From Plasmopara viticola (Eukaryota; Oomycota; Peronosporomycetes; Peronosporales; Peronosporaceae), in assembly GCA_001695595.3 (NCBI GenBank), contig MBPM02000014.1, positions 682,001 to 746,000 of the forward strand: a DNA stretch of 64,000 nt. Direction: 5' to 3'. Position 1 is the stretch's first letter. Every line of letters starts with the position of its first letter. Both the position numbers and the translations under genes were made by a program. The notes under the pieces are model-generated. The model saw nothing but the letters and a program-made list of their open reading frames with translations, ran no database searches and had not been told where the DNA came from. This document shows, in pieces, positions 62,306-64,000 of the stretch.

Positions 62306-64000
62306 GTGCTCCAATCGAAGGACTACAGTGAAGGGGAAGCATTGTCATGCATCTTTTTGACCGTGCTTACACCTTTTGTCAGGTAAATACCGCGCACCAC
62401 GGCAGTAGCATTCGTCTAAGAAGTAGTATCACGGAAATATCCCGGTATTACACGCGTTTAAAGCGTAACTTAGCGAATACTACTCCATTTAAAGCGCCAA
62501 TTCTTTCTCAGGTGTCGAAATATGTCAGCTGAAGGCCGCGGCACATCATCGACGTACACCAGCAAAAGTACGCAATTTGACATTTGAAAATGTTTATTAA
62601 CAACTCCGGGGAGAGATGATCTTAAAGACCCGGGCAACGAATGATAGTCATGGTTAAGGACGGAGTCCAATGGTCCTTGATGGAAGTCGGGCTGTTGATT
62701 TACAGCACTGCTCAAAACAATCCATCATATGAAGTACTTCACAATGATAGCGAGTCAGAATACCGTATCATCTGCGAGGCTCTTGACTCACCAATTGAAG
62801 GTCGACGTATGACATAGCAACCGTACTCTATCGGCGGCCCGAGTTGCTTATGGTAGGTCAACGTATAATGAGGCACGTGCAAAGTGTAGGCATGCATGAA
62901 GCTTTTTCAAAACATAACAGCCTCATTGGAACACTTACTGGTGTCTGAACGCTTTTTGAAGCCCAAAAGTAAAACCCTTGTGTTAAGCACTTGACAGACA
63001 GCAAGACCATTTCCTTTCTCAGCCGCCTTTTGCGTTATTCAAAGAAGCATGCTTATAATTCTCGGCCGGATGCATACCAGTCTTAAGCTCTGCTGATTGT
63101 ATTTAGCTAGCATTTTGCGAAGCCGAAAACTGTTTTTTTAAGAAAGTGTCACATTTATCACCTAGGATCCGAGCTTCTCTCCCCCTTTTCTCTAATAACA
63201 TTGTGCTTTGAATAAGTAGCAATGTATAAGGTGTCTCAGCTCCTTTATTTAGAAAAGTGTAACACGCGTAATGTGGGAACCACACGAGTTTTAAAAGGTG
63301 CATTTGATTGCGCGATAAGGCAATTTAAGATAAGAATTAGTACGCAACTACTTGTCAAAAGATCGTATACTTTTCTGCACGCTTTCATCATACAAAGCTT
63401 TAAGTGACCTGTATTCAGTGAGTCATTTCTTACGGTTCCGAATGAGGAAGCTATTACAACCTTCACGACGATATGAATGCCTAGCGGCATGCTTTGAAGT
63501 AGTATGTGGTTTGACAAGACTAATAAACACCATAATGACGTGATCGCGAAATTGGTTAGATTACCGCGAGACTAGCTAGATGTGCGTTAACAATTTAATA
63601 TGTTCATAGCCACTCGACAGAAGATAAGTCGGCTCCGGAGATCCATTAAGGCAATCACGGCAACGTATCGACGATGCCAACATCGACGAATGTGTATCTC
63701 GGCATATGTATTCTTCGACCCAGACGCGGGGTCTGAGCAAACTCTGTAATGTACAAGCTATCTCGGCTTGGACTTAGCATCATCTTTAAAAGGACCTGCG
63801 TATGTAATTTGGTCGAATTACACGAACTTAGTGTTTCATGGTTTTCCCATTTGTGGGGCTCAATAAAACAATATTGAAGGCAGGTTCTAGTACTGACAAG
63901 CTATGATATATGATTTATCGACCAATATATGAATGCATACTAAAGGCTATTAATATGCTAAATTGCAGTTTTTTAATATCAGACTACAAGGCTGTCTGTA
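62306..64000. other. intergenic, no gene recognised
   Basis: AT-rich sequence with only short frames (62347-62532 +, 62470-62715 -, 63103-63517 both strands). Nothing supportable. Confidence 0.5.

Noticed and set aside
1..64000. CRISPR arrays, bacterial operons, rRNA genes
   Set aside because: No regularly spaced identical repeats, no Shine-Dalgarno-led gene strings and no rRNA-like sequence; spliced genes and retroposons show the DNA is eukaryotic.

Overview
The window is nuclear DNA of an oomycete, most likely a downy mildew or a close relative. This is inferred from protein resemblance, very short introns (58 to 81 bases, GT..AG), an initiator-like element in front of some genes, and compact gene islands separated by long AT-rich deserts full of decayed transposons. 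Nothing looks bacterial or viral. Species cannot be fixed from the sequence alone.

Layout. 0-5.9 kb: wreckage of a Ty3-type reverse transcriptase (minus) and a hAT transposase (plus), plus a frameshifted small ORF. 5.9-11.7 kb: first gene island with an ASC-1/TRIP4-like zinc-finger protein (minus), a divergent unknown acidic/basic protein, a three-domain RUN-RhoGAP-ELMO protein, and a two-exon unknown gene (minus). 11.7-22.5 kb: desert. 22.5-26.9 kb: Enhancer-of-zeste (PRC2 H3K27 methyltransferase) in two exons. 27.4-28.4 kb: three diverged units of a ~265-bp tandem repeat, interrupted by a 319-bp SINE-like element. 31.0-33.0 kb: golgin-84-like Golgi tether in four exons, followed by a 5'-truncated inverse copy of the same SINE-like element. 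33.3-41.9 kb: desert. 41.9-45.2 kb: an LTR retrotransposon of the Ty3/chromovirus type with both LTRs and a 5-bp target duplication, but internally deleted and frameshifted. 46.9-48.1 kb: a decayed cysteine-rich gene. 49.6-57.7 kb: second gene island with mitochondrial glycine carrier (SLC25A38/Hem25), Twinkle-type mitochondrial primase-helicase (minus), MAK5/DDX24 DEAD-box helicase, an unknown disordered protein, and a DUF4743-type Nudix hydrolase with a full-length SINE-like copy 25 bases past its stop. 57.7-64 kb: desert with Ty3 RT remnants and a damaged tRNA-Gly(GCC).

The genes do not form one pathway. The second island groups two mitochondrial genes (carrier, Twinkle) tail to tail, and Twinkle shares a 128-bp divergent promoter holding three CCAAT-box cores with a ribosome-biogenesis helicase. 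The most unusual protein is the RUN-RhoGAP-ELMO fusion, in which the RhoGAP arginine finger is replaced while the ELMO-domain arginine is kept. The most unusual DNA feature is the family of three SINE-like insertions, each with its own target-site duplication, one of them sitting inside a tandem repeat whose 265-bp period is restored exactly when the insertion is subtracted.
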